NCBI GenBank assembly: GCA_022572105.1
Contig: JACZWN010000099.1
Span: 1-12,376 of the forward strand
Direction: 5' to 3'
Source: Pseudomonadota bacterium
Lineage (GTDB): Bacteria; Pseudomonadota; Alphaproteobacteria; Kiloniellales; J153
DNA length: 12,376 nucleotides
Shown here: positions 1 to 8,590 of the stretch, in pieces
Position numbering within the stretch: position 1 is the stretch's first letter
Layout of the letters: every line of letters begins with the position of its first letter
Notes under the pieces: model-generated
Told to the model about the DNA's origin: nothing
What the model saw: the letters and a program-made list of their open reading frames with translations, nothing else
Databases searched by the model: none
Program-made: the position numbers and the translations under genes

Positions 1-2282
<2,282 letters not shown>

Positions 2283-2296
2283 CGTTGGATCTCCAG

Positions 2297-2337
2297 GGTC
2301 ATTCGGGTTCCAAGGTCAGCCGGGTTCCAAACTCAGT
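2297..2337. repeat. Tandem 17-bp direct repeats in the hydroxylase leader
   Basis: CGGGTTCCAA occurs at 2304-2313 and again at 2321-2330. Each copy is followed by a similar heptamer (GGTCAGC, then ACTCAGT), giving two 17-bp units that agree at 14 of 17 positions. A related heptamer (GGTCATT, 2297-2303) precedes the first copy. The block lies about 15-55 bases upstream of the GTG start of the minus-strand hydroxylase, in its leader or promoter. It could be a pair of regulator sites or a simple duplication. Confidence 0.5.
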
Positions 2338-2417
2338 CGGAATGGGGACCGAGCTCGAGGCCGGAATCCGCGGCGCGAGGACCGGCGCTCCGGCTATGAG
2401 TTCAATACGGATTTTTC

Positions 2418-2436
2418 GGTTAACAAGCCCTTAACC
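2418..2436. promoter_or_regulatory. Inverted repeat GGTTAA-N7-TTAACC in the divergent control region
   Basis: Perfect 6-bp arms separated by 7 bases, in an AT-richer patch midway between the divergent hydroxylase and LLM genes. Dimeric regulators often bind sites of this form, but short arms can arise by chance. No cognate regulator gene is visible in the window. Confidence 0.3.
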
Positions 2437-2471
2437 CGGGGAGGCCGCACCGGTGCTTGCGCCGGCCCGAT

Positions 2472-2485
2472 CTGTCCGTGGACAG
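2472..2485. promoter_or_regulatory. Palindrome CTGTCC-GT-GGACAG overlapping the -35 box
   Basis: A perfect inverted repeat with 6-bp arms and a 2-bp centre. Its right arm contains most of the -35 hexamer (TGGACA, 2479-2484) of the promoter called for the LLM gene. A repressor bound here would block RNA polymerase, so this is a candidate operator. The palindrome and the overlap are read directly; repressor binding is inferred. Confidence 0.4.
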
Positions 2486-2507
2486 CGGCCCCGGAGATCG
2501 ATTTAAT
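2479..2507 (+). promoter_or_regulatory. Sigma70-like promoter for the LLM oxidoreductase gene
   Basis: -35 TGGACA (2479-2484) and -10 TTTAAT (2502-2507) are 17 bp apart, and each matches the consensus at five of six positions. Transcription would begin near 2514, giving a leader of about 59 bases before the ATG at 2573. This is the best-matching promoter I see in the window. Confidence 0.5.
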
Positions 2508-2517
2508 GGTCTCGCTC

Positions 2518-2551
2518 GGGGGTTGGCGCTCCGGGCGCGCAGGCAACCCCC
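2518..2551 (+). other. Leader hairpin upstream of the LLM ribosome binding site
   Basis: Arms GGGGGTTG (2518-2525) and CAACCCCC (2544-2551) are perfectly complementary around an 18-base GC-rich loop. The stem would form at the very 5' end of the predicted transcript, 9 bases before the GGAGGAG Shine-Dalgarno (2561-2567). It may protect the mRNA end or affect initiation; it has no terminator U-run. Confidence 0.4.
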
Positions 2552-2572
2552 TTATTCGCTGGAGGAGCGGCC

Positions 2573-3409
2573 ATGGAAATCGGCGTCTTGATCTTCGCAA
2601 CCGATTACTGCATCCGCATGGACGAGCTGGCCCGGGCGCTGGAGGAGCGCGGCTTCGATGCGCTGTTCCTGCCCGAGCACACGCACATCCCGGCCAGCCG
2701 GCGCACGCCGCGCCCGGGCGGCGGCGAGCTGCCCAAGGAGTACTGGCACACCCACGACCCCTTCGTCGCGCTCTCCTTCGCGGCCGCGGCCACGAGCAAG
2801 CTCAAGCTCGGCACCGGCATCTGCCTGGTGCCCCAGCGCGATCCCATCGTCACGGCGAAGTCCGTGGCCAGCCTCGACATGCTGTCGGGCGGGCGCTTCA
2901 TCTTCGGCATGGGCGGCGGCTGGAACGTCGAGGAGATGGAGAACCACGGCGCCCGCTACGAGACGCGCTTCAAGCTGCTGCGCGAGCGGGTGCTGGCCAT
3001 GAAGGCGATCTGGACCGAGGACGAGGCCGCCTTCCACGGCGACATGGTCGATTTCGACCCCCTGTGGTCCTACCCGAAACCGGTCCAGAAACCGCACCCG
3101 CCGGTCATCCTGGGCGGCGAGACCGACTACACCCTGGCCCGCGTGATCGAGTTCTGCGACGGCTGGCTGCCGCGCGCCAGCGACGCCTTCGATCCGGTCG
3201 AGGGCATGGGGCGGCTGCGCCGGGCGGCGGAGGCGGCCGGGCGCGACATGGCCACGCTCTCGATGACCGTGTTCCGGGCGCCGCCGGAGGCGGCCACCCT
3301 CGAAGCCTACGCCGAAGCCGGGGTGACGCGGGCCCTGCTGATGCTGCCGCCGGCCGACCGCGACACGGTGCTCGGCCTGCTCGACGACTACGCGCCCCTG
3401 CTCGGCTGA
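2573..3409 (+). CDS. LLM-class flavin/F420-dependent oxidoreductase
   Basis: Cytoplasmic TIM-barrel oxidoreductase of the bacterial luciferase-like superfamily, which uses FMN or coenzyme F420 as hydride carrier. The 278-residue length fits the single-domain F420-type subfamily (Rv2161c-like). Family marks: an N-terminal strand MEIGVLIF, LPEH at 33-36, KLGTGICLVPQRDP at 78-91, and the hallmark LDMLSGGRFIFGMGGGW at 101-117; PKPVQKPHPPVILGG at 168-182 is also typical. The start is ATG at 2573 with GGAGGAG five bases upstream. The gene is divergent from the aromatic-CoA hydroxylase, so the two may serve one aromatic or xenobiotic route. The substrate cannot be read from sequence, and F420 use depends on whether the host makes it. 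Confidence 0.9.
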   Translation: MEIGVLIFATDYCIRMDELARALEERGFDALFLPEHTHIPASRRTPRPGGGELPKEYWHTHDPFVALSFAAAATSKLKLGTGICLVPQRDPIVTAKSVASLDMLSGGRFIFGMGGGWNVEEMENHGARYETRFKLLRERVLAMKAIWTEDEAAFHGDMVDFDPLWSYPKPVQKPHPPVILGGETDYTLARVIEFCDGWLPRASDAFDPVEGMGRLRRAAEAAGRDMATLSMTVFRAPPEAATLEAYAEAGVTRALLMLPPADRDTVLGLLDDYAPLLG

Positions 3410-3427
3410 GCGGCGCGGGTGCGCCGC
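3410..3427. terminator. Hairpin between convergent LLM and ankyrin genes
   Basis: GCGGCGC (3410-3416) and GCGCCGC (3421-3427) form a perfect 7-bp stem around the tetraloop GGGT. It begins at the base after the LLM stop codon and lies 3 bases from the end of the convergent ankyrin gene. Position suggests a shared, two-way terminator. No T-run follows on either strand, so termination strength is uncertain. Confidence 0.4.
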
Positions 3428-3430
3428 CCG

Positions 3431-4120
3431 CTAGTCGCTGGCCCCATGCCTTTGCAGGAGATCGGCGACCGCGCCATGCCCGGCCGCCCGCGCCAGGCCC
3501 AGCGCCGTGTTGCTCGATGCGTTACGCGGCTTTAGATCGGCGCCGTTGCGCAACAGCACGGCAACCACCTCGATGCGACCGGTCTGCGCGCCCTCCATAA
3601 GAGGCGTGGGACCGTAGTAGCGGCGAAAATCGATCTCCGCACCGCGCCGCAGCAGGAGCTCGACCAATTTCGCATGACCTTCGCGCGCCGCCATGTGCAA
3701 AGGCGTGGAGTCTGAGTTCGAGATCGTGTCGACGTTGGCGCCATGGGATAACAGCAACTCCACGATCTCGGCATGACCGCCAAGCGCCGCCATATGCATC
3801 GGCGTGACACCGCCTTGGGCGCGGGCGCCGATATCGGCGCCCTTGGCAATCAGCAGCCGGACGACTTCGATACGGCCCGCGTGCGCCGCGACGTGGAGCG
3901 GCGTCGAGGCGTCGATGGCCGAGCGCACGTCGACTTCCGCCCCCTGCTCGAGGAGATAGACCGCAAGCGCCACGTCGCCGGCCGCGGCGGCCTCCGGGAC
4001 CGCCATCGCCAGCGCGCCGAGCACGACGATGAGACGGAACCGGCCCGCCCCGAATGCCGCGCGCCACGCCCTCGCTCGGTCGCGCCGCGCGCCATGCAGG
4101 GAGCCTGTCGTCGATTTCAT
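3431..4120 (-). CDS. Exported ankyrin-repeat protein
   Basis: Protein-binding scaffold of 229 residues, probably exported or membrane-anchored. A basic N-terminus (ARRDRARAWR) precedes a hydrophobic segment at about residues 29-46 (LIVVLGALAMAVPEAAAA) that looks like a signal peptide or anchor. An ankyrin half-repeat follows (GDVALAVYLLEQGAEVDV), then repeats at about 70-102, 104-135, 137-168, 170-201 and a final one at 203-229. The TPLHVAA / VVRLLIAKGAD pattern is clear, with TPLMEGA and TALGLAR as weaker later versions. I chose ATG at 4120 because GAGG lies five bases upstream; a GTG at 4150 would add ten residues but has a poorly spaced site. It is last in the minus-strand train, 120 bp after the VOC gene. 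The binding partner is unknown. Confidence 0.85.
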   Translation of the reverse strand: MKSTTGSLHGARRDRARAWRAAFGAGRFRLIVVLGALAMAVPEAAAAGDVALAVYLLEQGAEVDVRSAIDASTPLHVAAHAGRIEVVRLLIAKGADIGARAQGGVTPMHMAALGGHAEIVELLLSHGANVDTISNSDSTPLHMAAREGHAKLVELLLRRGAEIDFRRYYGPTPLMEGAQTGRIEVVAVLLRNGADLKPRNASSNTALGLARAAGHGAVADLLQRHGASD

Positions 4121-4240
4121 GGTGACCTCGCCCGCCCCGAACGTGAGCACCGCTCCCCGCGAACGTATCGCCGGTAGCGTAACACGGAACGCCTTGGCGC
4201 ATGACGTCTTGGCGGTCCCTCCGGCGCAAGGCCCGGCCGC

Positions 4241-4885
4241 CTATTCCGCCGCGCTTTGGTCCTCGGGCCTGGCCTCCGCCGGCAGGCCGGGCTTCGCGCG
4301 GGCCAGGCCGCGCTCCACGAAGCTCGCGCGCATGGCGAAGCCGTTGCCGGGCCGCGCGACCATCGCCTCCGGCGGTGTCGGCGCGCTCACCTCGGGCCAG
4401 TGGCCGGGTTGCGGGCCGGCGCCCTCGGCGGCGATGGCGAGCGGATCGTCGTCCTCGATCGCCGGCGTCGAGAGGAGTTCCACGCAGTCCCACGAGGCCT
4501 CGAGCGGGATGTTGTTGGGGTCGAAGAAATAGATCGACCAGAGGGTGCCGTGATCGACGGCGCCGTCGACTGCCACGCCTGCGGCCTCCAGCTTGTCCTT
4601 GAGCGCGAAAAGATCTTCCTTGTTCTCGACGGTGAAGGCGACGTGATCGAAGCCGACCGGCTCGGCGGTCGGCGTGCCGTGGAACTTGCCGCGCTTCATG
4701 GGCCGCGCGATGTCGTACTCGAAGAACGCGATCTGGCCGTTGCCCATCTGGAAGAAATAATGCCGGTAGCCGTCGTGGCCGATGCCGGCGACCAGCTCCA
4801 GGCCCAGGAGGTCCCGGTAGAAGCGGATCGTCTTTGGCATGTCGTCGGTGATGAACGCGAGATGGTTGATGCCCCGGATCAACAT
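4241..4885 (-). CDS. VOC-superfamily (glyoxalase/dioxygenase-like) metalloenzyme
   Basis: Cytoplasmic vicinal-oxygen-chelate protein of 214 residues. Two beta-alpha-beta-beta-beta modules form one metal site; ligands in the expected places are H8 (GINHLAF), E56 (AFFEYD), H81 (GFDHVAF) and E129 (IPLEAS). FDPNNIPLEA near the end of module two is typical. The family includes glyoxalase I, epimerases, resistance proteins and extradiol dioxygenases, and I cannot assign the reaction. The VOC fold ends near residue 135. The last 75 or so residues are acidic, then Pro/Ala-rich, and match no domain I know. Start ATG 4885 has GGAGG five bases upstream; an earlier in-frame ATG (4897) overlaps that site and is less likely. 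The gene follows the second permease by 82 bp on the same strand and may be co-transcribed. Confidence 0.85.
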   Translation of the reverse strand: MLIRGINHLAFITDDMPKTIRFYRDLLGLELVAGIGHDGYRHYFFQMGNGQIAFFEYDIARPMKRGKFHGTPTAEPVGFDHVAFTVENKEDLFALKDKLEAAGVAVDGAVDHGTLWSIYFFDPNNIPLEASWDCVELLSTPAIEDDDPLAIAAEGAGPQPGHWPEVSAPTPPEAMVARPGNGFAMRASFVERGLARAKPGLPAEARPEDQSAAE

Positions 4886-4931
4886 GGCGGCCTCCATTGC
4901 TTGGCGGTGCTGCGGCTGGGCGCCCAGCCTA

Positions 4932-4965
4932 GCACCGAAAGTGCGTCGACGCAGCACTTTGGTGC
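4932..4965. terminator. Hairpin between the second permease and the VOC gene
   Basis: Arms GCACC/GGTGC (4932-4936, 4961-4965) and AAAGTGC/GCACTTT (4938-4944, 4954-4960) give a 12-bp stem with one bulged base and a 9-base loop, two bases past the permease stop codon. There is no U-run on the minus-strand transcript, so it could be a weak terminator or a structure that sets mRNA ends. Confidence 0.35.
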
Positions 4966-4967
4966 CG

Positions 4968-5873
4968 CTAGCGCTCCTCGCGCCTGAAGGGAACGAGCAG
5001 GGCGGCCGGGGCGCGGGCGCTGCGCGAGAAGGCCGCCATGGCGACGATGGTGACCACGAAGGGCAGCATCAGGAAGAACTGGTAGGGCAGGTCGATGGCG
5101 CCACTCGACTGCAGGCGCAATTGCAGCGCGTCGACCGCGCCGAAGAGCAGCGCCGCCGCCGCGCAGCGCCAGGGGTCCCACTGGCCGAGCACGACCAGCG
5201 CGATGCACACCCAGCCGCGCCCGGAGATGACCCCGAAGGTGAAGGCGTTGAACTGGGCCAGCGCCAGATAGGCCCCGGCCACCCCCATGAGCATGCCGGA
5301 GATGATCAGCGCCTGGTAGCGCGCCGCGCTCACGCCGACGCCGGCGGCGACCGCCGCGTGCGGGTTCTCGCCGACGGTGCGCAAGTTGAGCCCCCAGGAC
5401 GTGCGGTACAGCACGAAGGCCGAGAGCGGCACCAGCAGGAAGCCGAAATAGACCAGCGCGAACTGGTCGAAGACCGCGGGGCCCAGGAAGGGTATATCCG
5501 ACAACAGCGGCACCGGCACGGTCTTGAAGGCTTCGACGCTGGGCGGCTGGGACGGCTGGCCGAACACCAGGCGGTAGGAGAAGAAGGCGAGCCCGGTGCA
5601 CAACAGCGTCACGCCCAGGCCCGAGACGTGCTGGCTCAGGCCCAGGCTCACCGTCAGCAGGCCCATGAGCGCGCCGAAGACCATGCCCGCGACCGCCGCG
5701 GCCAGGATGCCGAGCCACAATTCGCCCGAGAAATAAGCCGCCGAGAAGCCGGTCATGGCGCCGATCAGCATGATCCCCTCGATGCCCAGGTTGAGCACCC
5801 CGGCGCGCTCGGCAAACATCTCGCCCATGGTCGCGATGAGGAGCGGCGCACCGACCCGTATCAGCGCGGCCAA
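4968..5873 (-). CDS. ABC transporter permease, BMP/nucleoside type (second permease)
   Basis: Inner-membrane subunit that forms the transport channel with the permease coded just upstream; YufQ/BmpE-like. It is 301 residues from the TTG at 5873 and strongly hydrophobic throughout. The signature ERAGVLNLGIEGIMLIGAM is at 22-40, GENPHAAVAAGVGV at 168-181, and a conserved glycine-rich block at about 190-222. The start is uncertain. The reading frame runs upstream with family-like sequence (EILDQVLQVGFL) almost to a strong GGGAGG at 5922-5927, yet no in-frame ATG, GTG or TTG lies between; only CTG, ATA, ATC and ATT are found. TTG 5873 is the nearest standard start but has no ribosome site. The true protein may be about 9-15 residues longer. 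Stop TAG at 4968-4970. Confidence 0.88.
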   Translation of the reverse strand: MAALIRVGAPLLIATMGEMFAERAGVLNLGIEGIMLIGAMTGFSAAYFSGELWLGILAAAVAGMVFGALMGLLTVSLGLSQHVSGLGVTLLCTGLAFFSYRLVFGQPSQPPSVEAFKTVPVPLLSDIPFLGPAVFDQFALVYFGFLLVPLSAFVLYRTSWGLNLRTVGENPHAAVAAGVGVSAARYQALIISGMLMGVAGAYLALAQFNAFTFGVISGRGWVCIALVVLGQWDPWRCAAAALLFGAVDALQLRLQSSGAIDLPYQFFLMLPFVVTIVAMAAFSRSARAPAALLVPFRREER

Positions 5874-5921
5874 GAAGCCGACTTGCAGGACCTGGTCCAG
5901 TATCTCGCCGATCTCAAAAAT

Positions 5922-5927
5922 CCTCCC
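5922..5927 (-). promoter_or_regulatory. Strong Shine-Dalgarno GGGAGG without a standard start codon behind it
   Basis: It lies one base past the first permease's stop codon. The second permease's frame just downstream reads ATT TTT GAG ATC GGC GAG ATA CTG. An ATC start at 5912 would have 9-base spacing. A TTG at 5917-5915 is well placed but out of frame with the permease. Confidence 0.5.
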
Positions 5928-5928
5928 G

Positions 5929-6996
5929 TTAGCTCGGCGCGTGGCGCCGGACGCGCAGGCGGTAGGTCGTGAACAAGAGCGCCGTCAACATGCAGATGAG
6001 CGAGGTGCCCTGGATCACGTCGGCCAGGAACGTCGGCACGCCGGTGGTGCGCGACATGGTCTCGGCGCCGGTCGCGACGGCGGCGAAGAAGAGCGCCGCC
6101 GGGACCACGCCGAGCGGGTTGAGCCGCGCCAGCATGGCGATCACGATGCCGGTGTAGCCGTAGCCCGGCGACAGGCCGGCCATGACCTGGAAGTGCAGGC
6201 CGGCGACCTCGCCGACCCCGGCCAAGCCCGCTAGGCCGCCGGAGACGCAGGCCGTCAGCAGCACCACCCGGCCGATGGCGATGCCGCCGTGGGCGGCCGC
6301 GCGCGGGTTCTCGCCGACCGCGCGGATCGCGAAGCCGAGCGTGGTGCGGGTCATGAGCAGCCAGGTCAGGACCGCCCCGACCGCGGCCAGCAGCACCCCC
6401 AGGTGCATGCGGGTCGCCTGCAGCAGCATGGGGAATTCCGCGTCCACGCGGATGTCGGGCGAGTCCGGATAACCGCTCAGCGGGTCCTTCCAGGGCCCGT
6501 CGAGCAGCGCCATCATGGCGTAGAAGATGACGAAGTTGAGCATCAGCGTCGCGACCACGTCGTCGACCCGGTAGCGCACCTTGAGCAGCGCCGGGATGCT
6601 TGCCGCGACGCCGCCGGCCAAGGCGCCGCCCAGGATCATCGCGGGAATGAGCGACCAAGCCGGCAAGAACTCGCGTGCGCCGATGAAGGCGGCGGCCATG
6701 GCGCCGGCCAACAACTGCCCCTCGGCGCCGATGTTCCAGAACTTGGCGCGGAACGCGACCGCGACCGCGAGGCCGGTGAACACCAGCGGCGCCGCCTTGA
6801 CGATGGTCTCGATCACGTTGAAGCGGCTGCCGAGTGCGCCCTTGAACAGCGCGCCGTAGGCCTCGAAGACGTTGGCGCCGGCCAGCATCACCAGGCCGCC
6901 GCACAGCACCAGCGTCGCCAGCACGGCGGCGAGCGGCAGCGCCAGGTTGAACCAGGCGGGCGTTTTGGCGCGCTGCTCCAACCGGACCTGGATCAT
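5929..6996 (-). CDS. ABC transporter permease, BMP/nucleoside type (first permease)
   Basis: Inner-membrane channel subunit, YufP/BmpD-like, 355 residues. The first membrane segment is at about 17-40; the family block FRAKFWNIGAEGQLLAGAM is at 82-100, VRYRVDDVVATLMLNF at 140-155, GENPRAAA at 228-235 and SPGYGYTGIVIAMLARLNPLG at 276-296. These are hallmarks of the permease that pairs with a BMP-family binding protein. Start ATG 6996 overlaps the ATPase stop codon by four bases (ATGA), so translation is probably coupled. The frame stays open far upstream, but that sequence belongs to the ATPase gene. The gap to the next permease is short, and both should form the heterodimeric channel. Confidence 0.93.
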   Translation of the reverse strand: MIQVRLEQRAKTPAWFNLALPLAAVLATLVLCGGLVMLAGANVFEAYGALFKGALGSRFNVIETIVKAAPLVFTGLAVAVAFRAKFWNIGAEGQLLAGAMAAAFIGAREFLPAWSLIPAMILGGALAGGVAASIPALLKVRYRVDDVVATLMLNFVIFYAMMALLDGPWKDPLSGYPDSPDIRVDAEFPMLLQATRMHLGVLLAAVGAVLTWLLMTRTTLGFAIRAVGENPRAAAHGGIAIGRVVLLTACVSGGLAGLAGVGEVAGLHFQVMAGLSPGYGYTGIVIAMLARLNPLGVVPAALFFAAVATGAETMSRTTGVPTFLADVIQGTSLICMLTALLFTTYRLRVRRHAPS

Positions 6997-8510
6997 GGCG
7001 CCGCCCCGGCCATGAGCAGGCCGACGCGCGCGACGCTGGCCTCGGCCGCCGGCACCACGTCGAGGATGCGACCCTCGTACATGACCGCGATCCGGTCGGC
7101 GATCTCGAACAGCTCCTCCAGGTCCTCGCTGATCACGATCACGCCGCGCCCGCGCGCGCGCAAATCCAGGAACTTCCGGTGCACGAACTCCTTGGCCGCC
7201 ACGTCGAGACCGCGGGTCGGCTGCGCGGCGACCAGGACCAAGGGATCGAAGGCGAGCTCGCGCGCGAGCAGGGCCTTTTGCAGGTTGCCGCCCGAGAGCG
7301 TGCCGGTGCGCACGTCCGGGCCGGCCGCCTTGATGTCGAAGTTCTCGATCTGCTCCGCGACGAAGGCTTTGATCGCCGCGCGGTTCAGGATGCCGAAGCG
7401 GCTGAACCGCCGTTCGCCGACGCGCGGCAAGACCATGGAGTCGCTGAGCGGCAGGGTGGTGAGCAGGCCGACGCCGATGCGGTCTTCGGGGATCTGGGCC
7501 ACGCCGAGGCGCCGCATGGCGCGCGGGCTCGGGCGCCTGACGACTTTGCCGTCGACCTCGATGCGCCCCGCGATCGGCGCGAGCATGCCGGCAGTGACCT
7601 CGGCGAACTCGCGCTGGCCGTTGCCCGAGACCCCGGCGATGCCCAGGATTTCGCCGCCGTGCACGACCAGCGAGAGGTCCGCGAGCGCGACCGGATGGCC
7701 CGGCGCCGCGGCGGTGCGCACACCTTCGAGCGCCAGCAACGCCCGGCCGCGCTCGGTCGCCTCCTTGACCGGCGGCACCAGGTCGTGGCCGCACATGAGC
7801 TGGGCCAGTTCGTGGTCGGTGACCGAGGCGATATCCTCGATGTTGGCGGTGACCGCGCCCTGGCGCATGACCACCAGGCGGCGTGCGATGGCGCGCACCT
7901 CGCGCAACTTGTGACTGATGAAGATAACGCCGACGCCGTCCTCGGCCATGGCGCGGAGGGCGGCGAACAGGCCTTCGCTCTCGCGCGGCGTCAGCACCGA
8001 GGTCGGCTCGTCCAGGATCAGGATGCGCGCACCGCGGAACAGCGCCTTGACGATCTCCAGGCGCTGCTGCTCGCCCACGGTCAGGCTGCCGACGCGGGCG
8101 TCCGGATCGAGCCCGAGGCCGTAGTCGCGGCCGATCTCCTCGAGCCGCGCGCGGGCGCCGGCGCGGTCGCACAGGCCCCAGGGCGCGCTTCGGCCGACCA
8201 TGAGATTCTCGAGCACGCTGTGGCGCGGCACCAGGTGGAAGTGCTGGTGCACCATGCCGATGCCCGCGGCCAGCGCGTCGGCGGGCCCGTGGATCGCGGC
8301 CGGCCGGCCGTCGATGCGGATGACCCCGGCATCGGCGCTGTAGATCCCGAACAGGACGTTCATCAGCGTCGTCTTGCCGGCGCCGTTCTCGCCGAGCAGG
8401 CCGAGGATTTCCTTGTGACGGAGGGTCAGGTCCACGCTTTTGTTCGCGTGGACCGCGCCGAACGACTTGTCGATCCCGCTGAGCTCGAGCAGCGGGGCGG
8501 TCTCGGCCAT
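6993..8510 (-). CDS. ABC transporter ATP-binding protein with two nucleotide-binding domains (BMP/nucleoside type)
   Basis: Cytoplasmic ATPase that powers the two permeases; 505 residues, the usual size for YufO/BmpC-like proteins with two fused ABC domains. Domain 1: Walker A GENGAGKT at 40-47, signature LTVGEQ at 143-148, Walker B ILILDE at 163-168, switch H200. Domain 2 is the degenerate type normal for the family: Walker A replaced by GVSGNGQR (293-300, no lysine), an intact LSGGN at 405-409, and LVLVAAQ (424-430) with Gln where the catalytic Glu would be. One site is therefore likely hydrolytic and the other structural. ATG 8510 has GAGG five bases upstream. It lies 80 bp after the binding-protein gene, with a strong hairpin between them. 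Confidence 0.95.
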   Translation of the reverse strand: MAETAPLLELSGIDKSFGAVHANKSVDLTLRHKEILGLLGENGAGKTTLMNVLFGIYSADAGVIRIDGRPAAIHGPADALAAGIGMVHQHFHLVPRHSVLENLMVGRSAPWGLCDRAGARARLEEIGRDYGLGLDPDARVGSLTVGEQQRLEIVKALFRGARILILDEPTSVLTPRESEGLFAALRAMAEDGVGVIFISHKLREVRAIARRLVVMRQGAVTANIEDIASVTDHELAQLMCGHDLVPPVKEATERGRALLALEGVRTAAAPGHPVALADLSLVVHGGEILGIAGVSGNGQREFAEVTAGMLAPIAGRIEVDGKVVRRPSPRAMRRLGVAQIPEDRIGVGLLTTLPLSDSMVLPRVGERRFSRFGILNRAAIKAFVAEQIENFDIKAAGPDVRTGTLSGGNLQKALLARELAFDPLVLVAAQPTRGLDVAAKEFVHRKFLDLRARGRGVIVISEDLEELFEIADRIAVMYEGRILDVVPAAEASVARVGLLMAGAAP

Positions 8511-8538
8511 GGGCGCCTCGGAACCTTGGGATTACGCG

Positions 8539-8571
8539 CGCGCCCGGGGCGTTGCCGCCGCCCCGGGCGCG
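8539..8571. other. 13-bp GC hairpin between binding-protein and ATPase genes
   Basis: CGCGCCCGGGGCG (8539-8551) and CGCCCCGGGCGCG (8559-8571) are perfectly complementary around a 7-base loop. It sits 20 bp past the binding-protein stop and about 28 bp before the ATPase start. No U-run follows, so I read it as an intercistronic structure (partial terminator or 3'-end stabiliser) that would let the binding protein be made in excess over the membrane parts. Confidence 0.55.
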
Positions 8572-8590
8572 TCGGTGGCGGTACGCGGCC

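Noticed and set aside
4121..4240. Promoter between the VOC and ankyrin genes
   Set aside because: The best -35/-10 pairs on the minus strand match only about three of six bases each, no better than chance in this composition.
5929..8172. 747-codon minus-strand frame that might look like an ATPase-permease fusion
   Set aside because: Only the last 355 codons read as permease. The rest is the ATPase gene in the wrong frame, and the ATPase stop overlaps the permease ATG by four bases as in a normal operon.
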